From positions 1-62,499 of the forward strand of contig JAMPDP010000006.1 in the NCBI GenBank assembly GCA_023665605.1: DNA of 62,499 nucleotides, given 5' to 3'. Below, piece by piece: positions 16,686 through 26,189 of this stretch. The DNA comes from Candidatus Amulumruptor caecigallinarius (GTDB lineage: Bacteria; Bacteroidota; Bacteroidia; Bacteroidales; Muribaculaceae). The notes under the pieces were generated by a model that saw nothing but the letters and a program-made list of their open reading frames with translations, searched no databases and had not been told where the DNA came from. The first letter of the stretch is position 1. Each line of letters begins with the position of its first letter. The translations under genes and the position numbers were made by a program.

Positions 16686-19150
16686 GGCTCGATGTCTTTT
16701 ACTATAAGTTTGTATTTGGCAGCCTCTGCCTTGGCATACTTTATATCCACCTCTTTGAGGAACCCGCGATACAACGTACCGTCCTCTCCAGTCACCTCTA
16801 TGAGGTCATTCTCATCCCCGGTCATCTCAACTTCATCGGTGGTAAACTCTACCGTGCCGACGGTGGCCAGTGGGGTGTCAATGGTGAGGTCTGCGCTCAT
16901 GGCAACACCGGACACCTCTATGTCGCTGTTGCCCGTGGACGAGGCAAACGTCAGCTGCATTTCATTCGATTGCAGCCCTATATATCCGGCATTTGCCATG
17001 ATGCAGGCCATGGGTGAGAAGGCTCCGTTGAAAAGCGCATCTGAGATGCCGTTAAGTATCTCGCAACTCCTGTCTATTATCAGCTGCCCGCCCTCTTTGG
17101 TGCAGAGCGTAAAGAACACATCTTTGTCAGAGGTGGTGTCGGTGGTATCTTCATCGCGCTTTTGAATGGCGAACTCAATGCCGTAGCAGTCCGCACGGTA
17201 CTTGCTCAACAGTGAGAGTGTCTTATCGCTGACTGTGCAGCCGGTGGTGTATGTGTTGTTGAAGTTGAACTCGTCACGGCCATTCACGCTCTCATAGTCC
17301 TTCTTGTCATACCCGGCGGTGACGGACGCGTAGATAGATGCTGAGTCCACGCTATACTTCACATCTCGGACATGCTCAAACTGCTTTATCGGTGCACTGG
17401 GGCGAAGCAGCTCGGAGCGATGAACGAAATATACTGTCTGGTCATCTGAGCCGACAACCTCGTCATCACCGTCATACTCTATGGGGTCAAGTGAGGCCTC
17501 GCCATTGTACTCCGGGAACACCCAGGCGTTGACGGTTTCGCCGCCACGCTCAAAAAACACGGTGTCCGTCCATGGATGGCCGGTCTCGGGGTTGTTGTAC
17601 TTCTCACTGCCAATCCATGTTGCGTAATACCAGCCATCGTCTGAATAGAAGAAGCACTTGCGATATGAATTGTACAAGATCTTGTCGGTGTCAACAGTCC
17701 CAGAATAAAAGCCGGAAGGCTCGTAGGGGGTGTTGTTAATCCGCCCGAAGTCCTGCTTCTTGGGGTATTTCGTAGGGGCTGTCTCTCCGATGTAGTAGAC
17801 GTAGCCAAACACCGCTGACATCCAGTCGCAGAACTCATTGAATGAGGTGTAGAGCTTGGCCGAGGGTATTAAGCGGATGCTCTCCGCTGCCATGATGTAG
17901 GTGTTGGCCAGTCGCGGGTCATAGTCGCTGATGTCTACATGCACGTTGTATGCTGTTCCGACAATCTTCTGGAGGACGCTCTTTGCCACTCTCTTAGGTG
18001 TCAGAACATCGACGTATGCATCTTCACCGGTGGCCATCCACTCAAAGACAAACTCTGACGTTTTGAACCGCACTGACACTGCGGCCACGCTGGCGGACAT
18101 TGTCTGTCGCATATACACAATATCGCCGGCCTTGAGGTCTAAGACCGCATCACCCTCTACTTCTTGCAAAAAGTAGTCATCAACGGTCTTTTGGGTGTCC
18201 TCCCATATAAAGTTCCCCCCACGATAGGAACACTCCCACACGATGCCATTTATGATTGCATACCCGCCATATCTCCAGTCTGTAACTTGAGAACTGTCAG
18301 ACCACACAGCCGAGGATATATCGGGGAGCTGCGAGGGGTCTGAGAACGTACCGAAGTTATGCCCCCTGTTGTTCTGTGCAGACCCGCACTCACAACCTAC
18401 TGCGTCATCTCCATACGAGGGCATCGTGATGCCGTTACGCTTGACAGTCAGAATGAATGTCACTGCCTCCGTGGTATGGTTGCTGCGATAGCTAAACTTG
18501 TAGGAGAATGCCACGCGCACATCCTTGACGGCTCTGAGAATGTAACTGCCCTCATCGTGGCTTTGGTCATCTTTCCAGTCAACGGCAAGATTGATGGCTA
18601 TTTCACTGCCTTTGTTGCCCACCCACGGAAGTTCGCCCTGTATGCACGTAACCCTTATATCCTCGCAGTCATCATACGACGAGCCTTGGGTAAATCCGTA
18701 TGTGAGGCTCTCTTTCATGGGGAGGCGCGTAATCTTCACGCTGTCGGATGTGGGTATGTCCGTGCCAACCTCCAACTCATACTTCGTGCTTTTGTTGGCC
18801 TTGATGAGCGCGGCGAGGCTGCTGTCAACGGCGTTTATGCTCACCACCCCATTCTCTTTCTCTATCGTGGAGAAGTCAAGCGGACACTCAAACCGCTTGT
18901 CAAACTCCCAGTTGTCATTCATCGTCAGCACCTCCAGCACTGCCGAGGCGTTGAAGCGGTCAAGCAGATATATACCCCACAACAGCTCGGCGGCACGATT
19001 GACAAACTCAAATTTGGACGTGAATGACCTCACAACGCCATCGTAAGATGACCGTTTGTAGGAACATTCTATCTGGTCCCAATTCTTCAAGTCATCATCT
19101 TGCAACTCGTAGGTCGTGGAGCCGGCATGGAGGGTGTATTTGGTGAGCAT
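16682..19150 (-). CDS. Large tail / baseplate hub-like protein
   Basis: 822 residues beginning with a domain (YTLHAGSTTYELQDDDLKNW, then FTSKFEFVNRAAELLW) that resembles the first domains of distal-tail or hub proteins of Bacteroidales siphophages. The middle is mixed beta, including repeated strand patterns such as VKFTLTVKRNG-like segments. No enzymatic residues are evident. It stands after the tape-measure module and before the fibre, the usual place of the tail-tip hub. A TATTTTTG promoter lies just upstream, so it opens the tip-fibre transcription unit. Confidence 0.65.
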   Translation of the reverse strand: MLTKYTLHAGSTTYELQDDDLKNWDQIECSYKRSSYDGVVRSFTSKFEFVNRAAELLWGIYLLDRFNASAVLEVLTMNDNWEFDKRFECPLDFSTIEKENGVVSINAVDSSLAALIKANKSTKYELEVGTDIPTSDSVKITRLPMKESLTYGFTQGSSYDDCEDIRVTCIQGELPWVGNKGSEIAINLAVDWKDDQSHDEGSYILRAVKDVRVAFSYKFSYRSNHTTEAVTFILTVKRNGITMPSYGDDAVGCECGSAQNNRGHNFGTFSDPSQLPDISSAVWSDSSQVTDWRYGGYAIINGIVWECSYRGGNFIWEDTQKTVDDYFLQEVEGDAVLDLKAGDIVYMRQTMSASVAAVSVRFKTSEFVFEWMATGEDAYVDVLTPKRVAKSVLQKIVGTAYNVHVDISDYDPRLANTYIMAAESIRLIPSAKLYTSFNEFCDWMSAVFGYVYYIGETAPTKYPKKQDFGRINNTPYEPSGFYSGTVDTDKILYNSYRKCFFYSDDGWYYATWIGSEKYNNPETGHPWTDTVFFERGGETVNAWVFPEYNGEASLDPIEYDGDDEVVGSDDQTVYFVHRSELLRPSAPIKQFEHVRDVKYSVDSASIYASVTAGYDKKDYESVNGRDEFNFNNTYTTGCTVSDKTLSLLSKYRADCYGIEFAIQKRDEDTTDTTSDKDVFFTLCTKEGGQLIIDRSCEILNGISDALFNGAFSPMACIMANAGYIGLQSNEMQLTFASSTGNSDIEVSGVAMSADLTIDTPLATVGTVEFTTDEVEMTGDENDLIEVTGEDGTLYRGFLKEVDIKYAKAEAAKYKLIVKDIEP

Positions 19151-19177
19151 TATGACTTATGCCATTAGTGGCGAAAG

Positions 19178-19185
19178 CAAAAATA
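19178..19185 (-). promoter_or_regulatory. Likely late promoter (-7 element) of the tail-tip operon
   Basis: TATTTTTG on the minus strand in the context ATTATTTTTGCTT, nearly identical to the element before the portal gene. No convincing TTTG is seen at -33, so recognition may need a phage factor. Confidence 0.45.
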
Positions 19186-19239
19186 ATCCATAGCTGCACC
19201 CATTCGGAGAATTTGGGCAAATTCCGACAAGTCAAGAGA

Positions 19240-19282
19240 GCGCATAATCCGCGCTAACTCTTTGAGTCATGGGATTATGCGC
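19240..19282. repeat. Eleven-bp perfect inverted repeat after the DUF3846 gene
   Basis: GCGCATAATCC and GGATTATGCGC enclose a loop that itself contains ACTC/GAGT. A second hairpin with AATTT/AAATT arms lies at 19205-19227. Together they probably end the small-gene transcript, although no U-run follows. Confidence 0.6.
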
Positions 19283-19309
19283 CCAAAGTTGCCCTGAAAG
19301 CGACTTTTA

Positions 19310-19603
19310 TCAAGGTAGCATCTCGGAGGGGCAAAGAACGACATTGCCACAAATATAGTCACGGCTGCTCAACGCTTCATTCAGTTGCGCTATCGCGGTG
19401 GCTATCGGGTTATATTCCTTATCGAATTTACCCTCCTCGTTCACTATCATTATCTGTTTGTCGTTGAGGTACACAATCTCAATGTATCCCTCTACTTTAC
19501 TCTGCACTTCTTCAAGTTTGAAGGTCTTGCCGTTGAGTGGGGAGGTCTCGGTGACGCGCCCCTCTGCTGTGATGTGGTAGGCGCTTGAAGGTATCAGTTC
19601 CAT
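19310..19603 (-). CDS. DUF3846-like protein
   Basis: 97 residues. The segment GYIEIVYLNDKQIMIVNEEGK, then NPIATAIAQLN and an ending with ICGNVVLC follow the pattern of DUF3846 (a strand giving GGYIEVV, an N-E-G turn, a final G-x-V strand). The function is unknown. It overlaps the DUF2693-like gene by one base and belongs to a small early-type operon placed between late modules. Confidence 0.6.
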   Translation of the reverse strand: MELIPSSAYHITAEGRVTETSPLNGKTFKLEEVQSKVEGYIEIVYLNDKQIMIVNEEGKFDKEYNPIATAIAQLNEALSSRDYICGNVVLCPSEMLP

Positions 19604-19935
19604 CAGATTGCACAGATTAGGTTCTCAACCTTGAAGCATCGGAAAGCCTTCTTCTCGGTGTCAAAGTAGGCCATTGTCTTGTAAGAGGGCTTGGTCACTC
19701 TCTTGCCGCTGAGGGTGGAACCGACAGGCACATTCTTGAGGGTGCCGACTGCCTTGCGAATGGTGCCGTCGGCTTTGGTGTAGTAGAACGTCACCACGCC
19801 CTCTCTCATCGCCTTGGCGAGGCGGTAAAGCTGCCACGCCTTAATCATGCAGAGGCGCCATGCCTGCCTGGTGGCTCGCCAGAGTTGCCATGCATACTTC
19901 ATCACTCTCACGCGGAAATTTTTCTTTGTCTCCAT
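19603..19935 (-). CDS. DUF2693-like small protein
   Basis: The first 45 residues are basic and Trp-rich (ATRQAWRLCMIKAWQLY). Residues from about 45 on match the SH3-like DUF2693 pattern: MREGVVTFYYTKADGTIRKA, GTLK, then YFDTEKKAFRCFKVENLI. Such proteins are common in Bacteroidetes phages and may bind nucleic acid; no activity is established. The conserved leader AGTCAAACCAATAAAACC ends a few bases before its ATG. Confidence 0.6.
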   Translation of the reverse strand: METKKNFRVRVMKYAWQLWRATRQAWRLCMIKAWQLYRLAKAMREGVVTFYYTKADGTIRKAVGTLKNVPVGSTLSGKRVTKPSYKTMAYFDTEKKAFRCFKVENLICAI

Positions 19936-19940
19936 ATCTA

Positions 19941-19966
19941 AGTTGGTTTTATTGGTTTGACTTTTA
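19941..19966 (-). repeat. Leader motif before the DUF2693-like gene
   Basis: Minus-strand AAAAGTCAAACCAATAAAAC, ending eight bases before the ATG. It lies between two genes of one operon, so here it acts without a promoter of its own. Confidence 0.65.
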
Positions 19967-19975
19967 GTTTTTGGT

Positions 19976-20131
19976 TCACTCTTCTACATAGACAGCATCA
20001 AGGATATAATCCATGAGGGAATCAAGGTCAGGCTCGTGTCCCTCTCTGATATACTCTTCGATTGTTGAGAGAGAAACTATCAGATTTGGATAGTCTTTAT
20101 TGAGGCTTTCATGTAGTTGTTTTGCGTTCAT
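19976..20131 (-). CDS. 51-residue acidic protein
   Basis: A short gene starting with MNAKQLHESLNKDYPNLIVS and ending LMDYILDAVYVEE. Asp and Glu are frequent, as in small phage inhibitors or regulators. It has a near-perfect promoter of the shared early type immediately upstream and is the first gene of its operon, which supports it as real. No family recognised. Confidence 0.7.
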   Translation of the reverse strand: MNAKQLHESLNKDYPNLIVSLSTIEEYIREGHEPDLDSLMDYILDAVYVEE

Positions 20132-20162
20132 ATCTTTTGTGGTTTTATTTCCTTTATACTGT

Positions 20163-20236
20163 AAAGTTAGTACACCAAAACAGATATTGCAAACAGAATG
20201 ACCACCATTTAACGTCTAAAATTCACCATTTTACCA
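20163..20236 (-). promoter_or_regulatory. Shared-type phage promoter P1
   Basis: Minus strand: TTTG, 20 bases, TAACTTTACAGT. Upstream of -33 lie two boxes, TAAATGGTGG and TAAAATGGTG. Farther upstream the sequence CCTTAACATTTGCTGACAT (plus strand) resembles the region upstream of promoter P5, as if the whole module had been duplicated. Confidence 0.8.
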
Positions 20237-20270
20237 CCTTAACATTTGCTGACATTTTGACCCTCCTTTG

Positions 20271-20747
20271 TTAAATTTCCATCTCGTCTCGGAGCATCTT
20301 TCGCCCGGCTGAAATCCTACTCTTGACCGTTCCGACAGGAATGTCAAGACGCTCCGCAATCTCCTTTATGCTGTAACCATCCGCGTAGAGCATCACACAC
20401 TCTATGCACCGCGACTTTCGCGAACACTCCTCAACAACGGACAATATCTTGTCAATGGCCACTCGTTGGTCGGCCCGGTCTGTTTCGCTGTATGCGTCAT
20501 AGCCCTCCAAAGAGGTGAACATCACGCAGCGTCTTCGGTTGTACTGCGTGATGTAGGTGTTCTCCATTATTGTCAACGCCCACGGCTTGAAGCTCTTTGC
20601 CGTGTCAAACCGCCGCCCCTGGCTCAAACACTTGTAGATTGTCTCACTGGCGAGATCGTCAGCGTCGTTCATGTCCTGACAGTACCGATGCGCTTTCATC
20701 CTTATCCATCCGGCGTGCTGAACGACAAGTTCCTCTATGCCCATCAC
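20271..20747 (-). CDS. Phage-encoded ECF-like sigma-70 family factor
   Basis: 158 residues with a region-2-like N-terminal half (EELVVQHAGWIRMKAHRYC, then DADDLASETIYKCL and a FKPWALTIMENTYI helix) and a region-4 helix-turn-helix (YSIKEIAERLDIPVGTVKSR). It would bind core RNA polymerase and direct it to particular promoters. Its place between the tape measure and tail-tip modules suggests control of the genes next to it or of late genes. Its start overlaps a 76-residue gene by four bases, which could be a cofactor or anti-sigma partner. The targets cannot be read from sequence. Confidence 0.85.
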   Translation of the reverse strand: MMGIEELVVQHAGWIRMKAHRYCQDMNDADDLASETIYKCLSQGRRFDTAKSFKPWALTIMENTYITQYNRRRCVMFTSLEGYDAYSETDRADQRVAIDKILSVVEECSRKSRCIECVMLYADGYSIKEIAERLDIPVGTVKSRISAGRKMLRDEMEI

Positions 20748-20974
20748 CCCGGATACCTAAGGTTAATCCTCCGGCGTGCATCATCATGCTCCCTGTCGGC
20801 TTGTGCGCTCAGCCTCCTTGCACTCCGATGCAAGCGCTCTATCGTAGCGTACAAGTCATCGGACGGCTTGAGGCGCTGACGTATAATCAACAACTCTGAC
20901 AGGATTATATCACACTTCCTCTCTATCCTGTCAAGTTGTGAGGGGCGGCGGTTGTTTCTTCTTCGGTTCGTCAT
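20744..20974 (-). CDS. Basic coiled-coil protein preceding the sigma factor
   Basis: 76 residues, very Arg-rich at the N-terminus (TNRRRNNRRPSQLDRIERK) with heptad-like helices to the end. Translationally coupled to the sigma gene by a four-base overlap. It may be a regulator or partner of the sigma factor; no family recognised. Confidence 0.6.
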   Translation of the reverse strand: MTNRRRNNRRPSQLDRIERKCDIILSELLIIRQRLKPSDDLYATIERLHRSARRLSAQADREHDDARRRINLRYPG

Positions 20975-21032
20975 AACTCTTGCGGGTTTGCAAGGGGTTA
21001 CTAACGAGCCGTAGGAAGGTGCGGTCAGGGCA

Positions 21033-21069
21033 TAAAAAATCAGGGCCTGCCGATAGGACAGGCCCTGAA
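21033..21069 (-). terminator. Terminator after the tape-measure operon
   Basis: CAGGGCCTG and CAGGCCCTG pair on the minus strand around a nine-base loop, followed by ATTTTTTAT. It isolates the sigma-factor operon from the tail operon. Confidence 0.85.
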
Positions 21070-21091
21070 CGAGGTAATATGTGGGACGGTG

Positions 21092-21667
21092 TTACTTCTT
21101 CATCATCGAGAGTTGTGCCTTAATCTCTCGGTTGTATCGGGCTACGAGGTGGGCAAAGAGCGGGGCCTTTATCGTTGACACATCTATCTGAAACTTGAAG
21201 TAAGCCATCAGAGCCGCCGTCTGGTTGTCAAACGAGGCGCGCATTTCCGACAACCCTACGGCTGATTTCTCATTATCCTTTTCGAGCCTTGCAACGTTGT
21301 TCCTGGCGCGTTCAAGGCGCGACTTCACCTCGGCGGCAACTCGCTGGTCAGACATCTTCCCGGCCCTGATGCCATATTGGCTCATCACCTCACGCGCCTT
21401 ATCATGCTCGCCGAGGGCTACAAGGTTGTGGCACATCTGGAACAGTATCACCGCCGCCTTGGCCTTTACCATGTCGCTCATCATGGAGAGGTAGGACTTG
21501 GCACCAGCCTCATCGGCAATGCGCCGATACTCAAAGACTATATCCTTGACAACCTTTGACACTTTCGCGGGTGACACAACCTCCCTCTTGCTAAGAAGTA
21601 CGCTTGTATCACCGCACGTAAGGTCTATGAATTGAGCCATTGTCAGCTCGTGAAGATGCTCTATCAT
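21092..21667 (-). CDS. Tail-module protein downstream of the tape measure
   Basis: 191 residues, mostly helical and charged, with a coiled-coil-like stretch (RLERARNNVARLEKDNEKSA). No family recognised. It overlaps the tape-measure gene by four bases and is the last gene before a terminator, so it is made together with the tail machinery. Similar helical proteins occur at this place in Bacteroidales siphophages. Confidence 0.55.
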   Translation of the reverse strand: MIEHLHELTMAQFIDLTCGDTSVLLSKREVVSPAKVSKVVKDIVFEYRRIADEAGAKSYLSMMSDMVKAKAAVILFQMCHNLVALGEHDKAREVMSQYGIRAGKMSDQRVAAEVKSRLERARNNVARLEKDNEKSAVGLSEMRASFDNQTAALMAYFKFQIDVSTIKAPLFAHLVARYNREIKAQLSMMKK

Positions 21668-24600
21668 ATTCTGCTCTTGAAAAGCTCGTACTCCTGACGG
21701 TATGCTATCGCACGTTGCTGCTTGGTGTTCTGCCTGATGAGGTAGGCAAGCTCCGACACGCCTCGGCGAATGTTCTGGTCATCGTAGCCTGACACCACAA
21801 CCTGCCTGTCGGGAATGGGTCGCAACATGGTCATGCCCGTGCTGTGGTCATACTCATTGACGCTCGGGATCACCACGGCGCCACGGGGGATGTCAACGAG
21901 CGTCGGCGTGTCAGGGGTCAGCCATGCGCCGCCGTTGAACATCACCACCTCCGACTGTCCGCCGTCACCTACGATAGCCGCGCCGCCCTTGTGGTAGTCC
22001 GTGCCCTTGGCATACTTGGGTATAGGAGTTGCAAGAATGGTGGCGAGCTGTAATGCACCCATTGCGCCTGCAACGGCGATGAATGGGATAGCAGCGGGAT
22101 AACCCAACTGTGCGGCAGTGGTCATAATGGCCATTGCCGTGTTGATTCCCACTTGTGCTATGCTGTTGGCCTTATCCCAAAGGGCTTGCTTGTACTGGAG
22201 CTGTTGCTTCTTCTTCTCGAGCTCCTCGTTCTTCTTGGCCGTCTGCGCCTCGGCTGCACGCTTACGAGCCTCGCCTTCCTCCTCGGTTATCACCTTCTTA
22301 TCCACCAATTCGGATATGCGCTCCTGCTCTGCCTCACCCGCTTCTTCATTAACCTCTTGTTCTTCTTCAATCTTCTCTATCTTGGCATCGTATACTGCGG
22401 CCACGAGGTCGTTGATGGCGTTACACGCCTCCGATGCAACTTGCAACCATTTGAGGGCTTTTTTGAGACGTCCATCATTTGCAGCGTCATCAGCTTCTGA
22501 AATCTCATTGATGGCGTCAATGGCATCTTGTGCCATCTGCTGTTCCAACTCGGCCTTGGCACGTGCAAGCGCACGCTCAGCGGCAAGCCTGTCCTCCGCT
22601 GACATATCCTCAGTCTGCAACACTTCTTCAAGGGAGGCAACGGCAGCTTGTGCCGACTCCTCGGCATACTGTCGCTCCTTGGCGGCTTTCTCTCGGTTGT
22701 ACCCTGCCGTGATTTCGGCTATCTTCTCCTGATTGCCCTTGGCGGCGGCGAGCTTCTCGGCATACTCTGCATCAAGTGCCGCCATCTCGGAGATGTGGGC
22801 TGTGTCTCGCTCCTCTTGCTCGGCAGCTTTCTGTCGGGTTATGGCATCAACGGCCTTGGCGGCATATTCCTCGGTCATCTCTTGACGCCGGGCGTTGAAC
22901 TTCTCGTTGATGAGGTCAACATCAGCACCAGTGGCCTCGGCCTCCTTGATTTCTGCCTCCCGCTGTGCCTCCAACTGTGCAAGTTTGAGCGTCAGCTCCT
23001 CTTTGCTTCCGGCCTTGACTGTCGCCAAACGGTTCTCGAGGTTTATCTTGGCAAGGTTCTGCTGATATTTCAGCTCACACTCGGCCACCTCCTTCTCGCA
23101 CTGCTCTGCGAGTTGAATCCTTAACGCCAACTGTGTGTCTCCCTCGCCCTTGATTTCGTCAATCTTCTTCTTGAATTTAAGACGGATGAGGGACAACTCC
23201 TTTTCGTGGCCATCTGCCATTACGGCAATCTTGGCCTCCTCCAGTTCATTGATGCGTTTGAGTTCCTCCCTCGCCTCTTTCTCTGCCTCTTTTGCTGCTT
23301 TTGCTGCGGCTTTCTTATCGGCCTCGCTTTCGCCGGTGGGTTTTGCCGGAGTGCGTGGCGCGGTGTTACTTTTTTCAGGCGTTGACGTGTCACCCTTAAG
23401 GTCAAACGATACCCTGTCAAGCCGTGAGTTGGCAGCATCTGCAAACGCATCGCCCACGTCACGGCCTATATCGCGGGCCGTGGAGATCACCGACTTGCCC
23501 AAGCCCTTGAAACCGTCAACCACGCCATCCTTAATCTTCTTCATACCCTCTGCGAAGTCGCCGTTAAGCACTGAGAGAAAACCGTCGACCACCTCACCGA
23601 GTGACTTGAAGCCGCTAAGTATGAGGTTAAAGAAACCTTTCACTACGTCCCACAGCACCATGAAGTTGGCCTTTATCCCGGCTATGCCCGTCCTTACGTA
23701 AAGGGATTTGTTGTACATCTCCACGAACCAGTTAGCTATGTCAACGCACCCCTTTATTATGGCTGTCAACCCCTGTGCCACATACGTCTTGGCCCTTGTG
23801 GTCATCTCCTCAAAGGACGTGCCGGACATCTTGAACACGGCGGCGAGGGTGGCGTTAAGCTCCTTCTGTGCCTCCATCTGCGCCTCGTTGACCTTGCCGA
23901 GTTCTCCCAGCTTCTCTTTCTGCTCGTCAAGGCAGGTGTTGACATCAGCGATGGATTGCAGCAACAACTGGCCACCCTCGGCGGCGGTGCGCCCGAACAC
24001 GTTCTTGATGACCTGCCCGGCTTCCTGAGAGTTTTCGGGCAGCTCTTTGAGCTTGGCCGAAACCTGCTGAACGGCCTCAATCATGGTGATGTTGCCGCTC
24101 TCCAGATCCTTCTGCATCTGCTTTGCGGAGATGCCGACGGCTTCAAGTGACTCCTCGGTCTGCTTAGTCATGGCCCTCAACCGGGTTGACGCTTTGACAA
24201 TGGCCTGAACGCCGTCCTCATTGAAGATGCCGTTGCGGGTCTCGGCAAGTATCGCCACAAGCTCGTCAGCCTCGACACCGCAATCTCTCAACGCCGGGCC
24301 GAATCGCTCAATGTTCTCAACGAACTTGCCGCTCATGTCAGCCCCGGCCACGATACCGTCCTCTATGAGCCGTGCGGCTTCATCCCATGACATCCCGAAC
24401 TGCTGAACGAGGGTATTTGCCGCGCCAATGGTCTCCTCAAATCCTTTGCCCATCTTCTCGGCCATAGTCTGCATATCGGTGGTGACCTTGTCGGCTGCCT
24501 CGCCGGTAAGGCCGGTGAAGTTCTGCGTAAGGCGTGAAGCCTCTATCAGTCCCTTGTTGTAGTCAAACCACCACTTGACGGCGGTACCAACACCCGCGAT

Positions 24601-26001
24601 GCCCAGAATAGCCAGCACCCACGGATTGGCCAACAAACCGAGCAGCGTCTGCCCGAATGCCTTAACCTGAGTGTTAAGCCCGGCAATGAAGTCCCCCGTG
24701 CGGGCATCTTCAAGCCCTTTCAGTGATGAGCCGAACTGACCATTGATGCCGACAAGGTTCAGCAGCCCGCTCGCAAGCCCCTCGTTGGCCTTTTGCTGCT
24801 TTTCTGTCTCCTTGGTCTGGTCACGGATCGCCGGGGTGTTCTCCTTGATGAGGGCGGTGTTTCTCTCAATCTTGTCATTGAGTTCCTTGATTTTCTGCTG
24901 TGCGCCCTCGCTGGTGAGGTCAACGTGCTTCAATGCCTCATGGAGCCTCTTGTTCTGTGCCTCGGCCTCGGCCACGCTCGTGGCGTCCTTGCCGATGATG
25001 TCGCTGACATCGGTGAGCTTCTGCTTGTTCTCCTCCAGCTTGGCGTTGAGCGCGTCAATGGTGGACCGGTAGTTCTCATCCTCTTTGTTCAGCATCAGTT
25101 TGGCCTCCTCAAGTATCTTGGTCTGGTCAACGAGGTCTTGCTGTGTGCGGGCCTCTTGCTCCATCACGGCCATGAGGCTCTCGGTGGCCACCACTCCGTT
25201 CTGCCCGGCTATGGCATAGTTGCCGATATTGCGCTGAAACTCGCCCATGTCGGCGGCGGTGTCCTTCAAGTGAGCGTCAAGGTTCTGAATGGATTGCTCC
25301 AGCTCCTTGCCGAAATCAGACTCACGCCCCTCCTCGCTCAAGTCTTTGTAGGCTTTCTTGAGCAGTTCGAGCTGCTGTGACATATGCACATAGCTGGTCT
25401 CGGCTGACTGTTGCGCCTTCTCCTCGGCGGTCATTACCTGTGTTAGGCGGTGCTTTTCTTGCGTCAGTGCACGATGCTCGGCGATAAGCGCTGTCTGCTC
25501 CTGCATGTACTGCTCGGCGGTGATACTCCCCTGCTTCAACGCCTTCTCATTCTCCTTCTGGGCCTTTGAGTTATCGGAGAGCTTGGCGTTGACCTTGACA
25601 AGGCTCTGCACCTGATTTTCGTACGTGTCGTGGTACTGGTCAAGGAGCTGCTTGACCTTTGCGTGTTCGGTGTATGCCTGTCGCTGCGTCTTATTGACGC
25701 GCTCTTGCTCCATAAGTTGACGCGAAATGGTAGTGGTGGTGTTGGCTATCACCTGACGCTGCTGTGACACAACATTGTTGAGCTTGTCTGTTGCTGATGC
25801 CGCCTCCTTGCTCTTTTGCGCCAGCAGGTTCTGCAACTTCTCCAAATCATCAAGCCCTTTCACCGGAACGTCAATGCCCTTTGCCAGCTCTTTGGCCACA
25901 GTGGTGTATGTGGCCAAAGTGTTCTGCATCTCGGCGCTGAGCTCCTTAATCTTGTCTATGGTGGCTTGGTCCACCAGGTCGGTTATCTTTATGTCTGCCA
26001 T
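21664..26001 (-). CDS. Tail tape measure protein
   Basis: 1445 residues that set tail length. The first 400 are coiled coil. Around 440-480 there is a hydrophobic segment (LLANPWVLAILGIAGVG) within a TP901-like core. Long Glu/Lys/Ala-rich coils run from about 880 to 1290. A second hydrophobic part near 1300-1330 (YPAAIPFIAVAGAMGALQLA) is followed by the typical KGGAAIVGDGG motif. Size, coils, membrane segments and position after the tube protein and small chaperone-like genes all agree. Confidence 0.93.
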   Translation of the reverse strand: MADIKITDLVDQATIDKIKELSAEMQNTLATYTTVAKELAKGIDVPVKGLDDLEKLQNLLAQKSKEAASATDKLNNVVSQQRQVIANTTTTISRQLMEQERVNKTQRQAYTEHAKVKQLLDQYHDTYENQVQSLVKVNAKLSDNSKAQKENEKALKQGSITAEQYMQEQTALIAEHRALTQEKHRLTQVMTAEEKAQQSAETSYVHMSQQLELLKKAYKDLSEEGRESDFGKELEQSIQNLDAHLKDTAADMGEFQRNIGNYAIAGQNGVVATESLMAVMEQEARTQQDLVDQTKILEEAKLMLNKEDENYRSTIDALNAKLEENKQKLTDVSDIIGKDATSVAEAEAQNKRLHEALKHVDLTSEGAQQKIKELNDKIERNTALIKENTPAIRDQTKETEKQQKANEGLASGLLNLVGINGQFGSSLKGLEDARTGDFIAGLNTQVKAFGQTLLGLLANPWVLAILGIAGVGTAVKWWFDYNKGLIEASRLTQNFTGLTGEAADKVTTDMQTMAEKMGKGFEETIGAANTLVQQFGMSWDEAARLIEDGIVAGADMSGKFVENIERFGPALRDCGVEADELVAILAETRNGIFNEDGVQAIVKASTRLRAMTKQTEESLEAVGISAKQMQKDLESGNITMIEAVQQVSAKLKELPENSQEAGQVIKNVFGRTAAEGGQLLLQSIADVNTCLDEQKEKLGELGKVNEAQMEAQKELNATLAAVFKMSGTSFEEMTTRAKTYVAQGLTAIIKGCVDIANWFVEMYNKSLYVRTGIAGIKANFMVLWDVVKGFFNLILSGFKSLGEVVDGFLSVLNGDFAEGMKKIKDGVVDGFKGLGKSVISTARDIGRDVGDAFADAANSRLDRVSFDLKGDTSTPEKSNTAPRTPAKPTGESEADKKAAAKAAKEAEKEAREELKRINELEEAKIAVMADGHEKELSLIRLKFKKKIDEIKGEGDTQLALRIQLAEQCEKEVAECELKYQQNLAKINLENRLATVKAGSKEELTLKLAQLEAQREAEIKEAEATGADVDLINEKFNARRQEMTEEYAAKAVDAITRQKAAEQEERDTAHISEMAALDAEYAEKLAAAKGNQEKIAEITAGYNREKAAKERQYAEESAQAAVASLEEVLQTEDMSAEDRLAAERALARAKAELEQQMAQDAIDAINEISEADDAANDGRLKKALKWLQVASEACNAINDLVAAVYDAKIEKIEEEQEVNEEAGEAEQERISELVDKKVITEEEGEARKRAAEAQTAKKNEELEKKKQQLQYKQALWDKANSIAQVGINTAMAIMTTAAQLGYPAAIPFIAVAGAMGALQLATILATPIPKYAKGTDYHKGGAAIVGDGGQSEVVMFNGGAWLTPDTPTLVDIPRGAVVIPSVNEYDHSTGMTMLRPIPDRQVVVSGYDDQNIRRGVSELAYLIRQNTKQQRAIAYRQEYELFKSRI

Positions 26002-26189
26002 CAGTATGGTGTTATGTATTCGATTACTTCTTCCGTTATCTGGGTATCAATAGGACAAAAGCCGTATGTACCGTCGGCTTTCTTGAACAATGCCACGGTC
26101 ACGCCCTCAAGTTGGGCGTATTTCTTGGCAAGCCGACGGATGCGCTCTATCTCTTGCCCCAATTTCTTCTGTTCACACGCGCAACTCAT
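26001..26189 (-). CDS. Small protein before the tape measure
   Basis: 62 residues, beginning with a Cys-containing helix (CACEQKKLGQEIERIRRL) and ending in short strands (VALFKKADGTYGFCPID). It overlaps both neighbours (four bases upstream, one base downstream), which argues for a real gene. Position fits a tail assembly helper; no family recognised. Confidence 0.6.
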   Translation of the reverse strand: MSCACEQKKLGQEIERIRRLAKKYAQLEGVTVALFKKADGTYGFCPIDTQITEEVIEYITPY

